64,000 nucleotides of DNA from contig URAF01000004.1 of assembly GCA_900545885.1 (NCBI GenBank), positions 62,001 through 126,000 of the forward strand. Reading direction: 5' to 3'. Below, one piece after another: positions 60,881 through 64,000 of the stretch (position 1 is the stretch's first letter; the number at the start of each line of letters is the position of its first letter). The translations under genes and the position numbers were made by a program. This DNA comes from an uncultured Eubacteriales bacterium (GTDB taxonomy: Bacteria > Bacillota > Clostridia > Christensenellales > CAG-917). Below the pieces are notes generated by a model, which was not told the origin of the DNA, did not search any database, and worked only from the letters and a program-made list of their open reading frames with translations.

Positions 60881-62937
60881 GAAAAAGAGCATTCGTACTT
60901 GTCGTCGTTGTGCTTTCACTCTGCGCGGTGCTTTTCGCAGGGTGCAACTTCAAACAGACTTATCCTTCCGTGAACGAAATTTATCAGGCGTCGGCTTCGG
61001 GTGGTCAGATTACGGGCGCGGAACTGCAAGTCGTTCTTCCCGAAGGGTGGGAAGTTTTCACCAGCGCGTCGAAAAACTATTCCAGCCACAAGGATTCCGA
61101 CACGGGTTATATTCCGTCCATAGACGCATACGTCGTGACCAACACGTCGCTTGACGTCATTTCGCTTGTCCGAACCACCAAAGGAACGGGCAAAACCGTG
61201 GGCGAACTGATTATTCCGTCCTCTTACGCAATTCAAGCGGTGCACGTCGTCGGCGACCTCGTGAGCTTCCGCAGAACGACGAACGGTATTGAAGAGTACG
61301 GCGTATTCGACAAAAACGGCAAGGTTATGCTGAACTCCTCAAAGACGGAGAACACGTCAACGTCCACGCTTACTTCGGCAATCCGCGTGCTCGGCGGCGG
61401 ACTGGTTGCGGTGAACCCCGCATACGACAAAGCTACGGTCGAGGACGGCAAAACGGGATATACTCCCATATACTGCGCGGGTACGGGCGAACTTGTTTGC
61501 CGCGTTAAAAACCCCGGCGGCAGTCTGCTCAATATGTACGGTTTCGACGGCAGATATATTTCCGTCGAATATTCGGATTCTTCCAAAGGAACTTCGACTT
61601 ACATTTACGACGTGCAGTCGGCAGGTGAGGGGGTTGTCAATCTCGACCCGCCCGCGTACGGTTCTTTCGAGAACGCAGGCGGTCTTTACAGCAACTTCTA
61701 TTCCGAGTCCCTCTATCTCGGCGGCGGTAAATTTTACGTTCATCAGGAGTGGACTGTTGACTCCGACGAGGATTACACCTACCACTACGACGGCGATTAT
61801 GCAAAAGTCGTGAGATATATCTACAACGCGGCGAACGACACAAAAACCGTCTATTCCTCGCCCTATATCTTCATCAACCTCGTAAGCCCTTATTACGACA
61901 ACGACACGGACTACCTGCAAGTCGGTTCGCCTTACACGCTGTCCAGCACGTTCAGTTACGCGTCGGGCGGAATGTTCTATGACAGCAGTTCCAAGAGTTT
62001 CAAAATCGAACCCGAAAAATTCATCAAAGACGGATACGCCGTTGCATTCTTCGGGCTTTACGTCCCCGCAAGCAAAGAGGCGGAATTCGACCAGTTCGTC
62101 ATAGACCGCGACCTCAACGTCGTTATGTCGCTGACGGGAAACATCGGCGTTAAAGTTGACGGAGCGCAAGATAGAGACAAAATCGGTTACTACGACCTCG
62201 TTATGCAAACCGTCGGCGGCTACACCTATTCGGCAATATCCCCCAGCGAACTGCGCGTTTATGACGGCGAAGGGAGTCTTGTGTTCAGCAAGTCCGACCG
62301 CGATTTCGTGACGGTTGCATATCAGGACGGCATTTTCGTTACGTCGATTATGAACAGCGAAGGCGACGTTCTATACGGCGGCTATGACGAAAAAGGCAAT
62401 CTCGTCATCGACTTCAAATACAGCTATATCGAACCTTTCAGAGGGTTCTACACCTATGCGGTAACAGCGGAAGGCTCCAAACGGGTACTGCTCGGCAAAG
62501 ACGGCGGTGAAGTTGCTGCTATGTCCGACGGAACGGCACCGTTTGCAAACGCCGCGACCAGCAACAGCAAACCCATACTCAAACGCGGTTGTTATATCAC
62601 CAAAGCAACGGTCAACGGAACGACTTATTTCGGCGTATCCAACTATGACGTCAACGTTGACAATGCGGTCGTGATTCCTGCCGAACTCACTTCGTGCACC
62701 ATATATATTCCCAATGCGGACAACAACAGCGTTTACGTGTTCGGACAGTACGAATCGGGCGGTCAGCAGTACGTCTACAAACTCACTGGAACGGAGAGTT
62801 TCGGTGCAGGTTCGGACGGCAAACTGAGCGACGGAGAGATTGCCGCGATAGTCGTGTGCAGCGTGATAGGCGCAGGTGCGATTGTGGCGGTTGCTGTCGT
62901 GGTATCGAAGAATAAAAAGGCTAAAAAAGCCGAGTAA
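60877..62937 (+). CDS. Large lipoprotein with C-terminal membrane tail, unknown function
   Basis: A 686-residue exported protein. The lipobox FAGC (Cys near residue 23) gives lipid attachment; at the far end a hydrophobic helix (IAAIVVCSVIGAGAIVAVAV) and a KNKKAKKAE tail give a second anchor. Between them is a long beta-rich region with repeated G-x-Y/D-G-K-L-V, YDEKGNLV and VFDKNGKV patterns, suggesting a WG-repeat or propeller-like fold. It starts inside the recO stop (ATGA) and follows GGAG, so it is part of the era-recO operon. The tail resembles that of the 6226 surface protein. Confidence 0.75.
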   Translation: MRKRAFVLVVVVLSLCAVLFAGCNFKQTYPSVNEIYQASASGGQITGAELQVVLPEGWEVFTSASKNYSSHKDSDTGYIPSIDAYVVTNTSLDVISLVRTTKGTGKTVGELIIPSSYAIQAVHVVGDLVSFRRTTNGIEEYGVFDKNGKVMLNSSKTENTSTSTLTSAIRVLGGGLVAVNPAYDKATVEDGKTGYTPIYCAGTGELVCRVKNPGGSLLNMYGFDGRYISVEYSDSSKGTSTYIYDVQSAGEGVVNLDPPAYGSFENAGGLYSNFYSESLYLGGGKFYVHQEWTVDSDEDYTYHYDGDYAKVVRYIYNAANDTKTVYSSPYIFINLVSPYYDNDTDYLQVGSPYTLSSTFSYASGGMFYDSSSKSFKIEPEKFIKDGYAVAFFGLYVPASKEAEFDQFVIDRDLNVVMSLTGNIGVKVDGAQDRDKIGYYDLVMQTVGGYTYSAISPSELRVYDGEGSLVFSKSDRDFVTVAYQDGIFVTSIMNSEGDVLYGGYDEKGNLVIDFKYSYIEPFRGFYTYAVTAEGSKRVLLGKDGGEVAAMSDGTAPFANAATSNSKPILKRGCYITKATVNGTTYFGVSNYDVNVDNAVVIPAELTSCTIYIPNADNNSVYVFGQYESGGQQYVYKLTGTESFGAGSDGKLSDGEIAAIVVCSVIGAGAIVAVAVVVSKNKKAKKAE

Positions 62938-62955
62938 TTCGGCGTCGGTGAAATC

Positions 62956-63942
62956 GTGGAAACCAAAATCGTAAAAGCAGAACAAGGACTTGACGAAGCC
63001 GTTTCGCTCATAAAAAGCGGTGAATTGGTGGTATTTCCCACTGAAACCGTGTACGGACTGGGCGCGGACGCATTCAATGCGGAAGCCGTTGCAAAGATAT
63101 TCGAAGCAAAGGGCAGACCGCAGGACAACCCGCTCATCGTGCATATATCCGACGTCGGACAAGTAAAGGAAATCGCATCGGAAGTTCCCGAAGCTTTCTA
63201 CGAACTTGCCAGCAGGTTTATGCCGGGCGCGCTTACGGTGGTTTTGCCCAAATCCGACAAAATCCCCGACATTGTCACCGCAGGCGGAAATACCGTTGCC
63301 GTGCGTATGCCCGACAATGTTTACGCAAGAGAACTCATCGCAAAGTCAAAGCCGCTTGCCGCACCTTCGGCAAACCGCAGCAAACACGTTTCGCCGACAA
63401 CGGCGCAGCACGTATTCGACGACCTCAACGGCAAAATTCCGCTCATTCTGGACGGCGGTCCCTGCGGAGTGGGGATTGAGTCGACCGTGCTTGACCTGAC
63501 TTCGGAGTTTCCGACGGTACTGCGTCCCGGTGCCGTTACTGCCGAAATGCTGTCCGAGGTTCTAGGCAGAGTGGACGGGTTCAAAGGCGCGCCTATAAAG
63601 GTTGCGAAATCGCCCGGTATGAAATATGAACACTACGCGCCTGTGGTGACCACCGTTGCCGCCGAAAGCGTCGAAAGCGCGACGGAGTGTTACGACCGAG
63701 CGGTCAAAGAGGGAAGAAACCCCGTTCTCGTTTTCCGTGACATCTACCGCGACGTTACAAAGGAAAGAAACATCGTTTCTCTCGGAGTTACGGCGGAAGA
63801 TTATATGCGCAACGTCTATTCCGCTTTGCGTTCCGCAGAAAAAGATTACGACCTCATCATAGTTGAGATTATGCAGGGCGACGGAGTGGAAAAATCTGTT
63901 ATGAACCGCGTTATGAAAGCCGCGGGCGGAAAAACGGTATGA
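62956..63942 (+). CDS. L-threonylcarbamoyladenylate synthase (Sua5/TsaC family)
   Basis: Makes threonylcarbamoyl-AMP for the t6A base of ANN-reading tRNAs. The 328-residue protein has the YrdC-domain motifs GELVVFPTETVYGLGAD, KGRPQDNPL, KPLAAPSANRSKHVSPT and GIESTVLDL, plus the C-terminal Sua5 domain (SPGMKYEHYAPV) after the linker. The start is GTG 62956. Its stop overlaps the next start (ATGA). In Bacillus the homologue YwlC lies near YwlE, as here. Confidence 0.95.
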   Translation: METKIVKAEQGLDEAVSLIKSGELVVFPTETVYGLGADAFNAEAVAKIFEAKGRPQDNPLIVHISDVGQVKEIASEVPEAFYELASRFMPGALTVVLPKSDKIPDIVTAGGNTVAVRMPDNVYARELIAKSKPLAAPSANRSKHVSPTTAQHVFDDLNGKIPLILDGGPCGVGIESTVLDLTSEFPTVLRPGAVTAEMLSEVLGRVDGFKGAPIKVAKSPGMKYEHYAPVVTTVAAESVESATECYDRAVKEGRNPVLVFRDIYRDVTKERNIVSLGVTAEDYMRNVYSALRSAEKDYDLIIVEIMQGDGVEKSVMNRVMKAAGGKTV

Positions 63943-64000
63943 AAATCACTTTTGTATGCACGGGCAATACCTGCCGCAGTCCTATGCTTATGGCGATGTT
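63939..64000 (+). CDS. Low-molecular-weight phosphatase (YwlE-type), 3' end outside window
   Basis: Only the first 20 codons are seen: the P-loop VCTGNTCRSPM is that of the LMW-PTP family, with the catalytic Cys and Arg present. The T after GN (GNTCRSPM) is typical of the protein-arginine phosphatase YwlE/McsB partner group rather than of tyrosine phosphatases. It overlaps the Sua5-like stop by four bases, the usual ywlC-ywlE neighbourhood. Confidence 0.85.
   Translation, partial: MKITFVCTGNTCRSPMLMAM

Overview
The window looks like a chromosomal segment of a Clostridia-type Firmicute (Bacillota), probably a carbohydrate-using gut lineage. GC content is roughly balanced by eye. Two arrangements typical of low-GC Gram-positives point there: dnaG-rpoD-trmK-nif3-like, and yqfC-yqfD-phoH-pgpH-ybeY-era-yqzL-recO, in which YqfC and YqfD are sporulation-associated families. 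Lipobox signal peptides, AGGAGG-type ribosome binding sites, ATGA start/stop overlaps and classic TTGACA/TATAAT promoters agree. No tRNA, rRNA, insertion sequence, prophage or CRISPR array was seen. Most genes are on the + strand. The species cannot be named from this window.

Left part (1-13127): a glycan-use locus. An Opp/Dpp-type ABC transporter (solute-binding protein, two permeases, two ATPases) is followed by a 1000-residue tail-anchored surface protein with lectin-like and Ig-like domains, a GH32-like lipoprotein glycosidase, a broken sulfatase and a xylulokinase. Three transporter subunits carry unusual charged N-terminal extensions.

Middle part (13479-30845): housekeeping. It holds primase, the primary sigma factor, TrmK, a Nif3-like protein, a zinc-ribbon protein and a GH2 beta-galactosidase closed by a strong terminator. 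Then come thrS with its own promoter, a membrane protein, infC-rpmI-rplT with an attenuator-like leader, and a SpoU methyltransferase-yebC-proA-iscS-iscU run.

Accessory stretch (30963-40358): an HtrA-like protease without PDZ (-), a solitary Mrr-like nuclease, degV, an ApbE-EetA-EetB-like group suggesting flavin-based extracellular electron transfer, a small membrane protein (-), murG with a propeller-like membrane protein (-), and a monoglyceride-lipase-like hydrolase.

Right part (40717-64000): topoisomerase IV (parE-parC), a DUF1846 protein, a Mn-type CDF exporter, a membrane-tethered metallophosphoesterase, then pepF, an unknown membrane protein and dnaB. This DnaB ends in a long acidic tail with an SSB-like tip (DMPF). 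The window closes with the yqfC-to-recO cluster, a large lipoprotein, Sua5/TsaC and the start of a low-molecular-weight phosphatase.

No clearly new defence or mobile system was found. The best leads are the SSB-like DnaB tail, the PgpH lacking its sensor domain, the sulfatase remnant, the Mrr-like gene and the mini electron-transfer locus.
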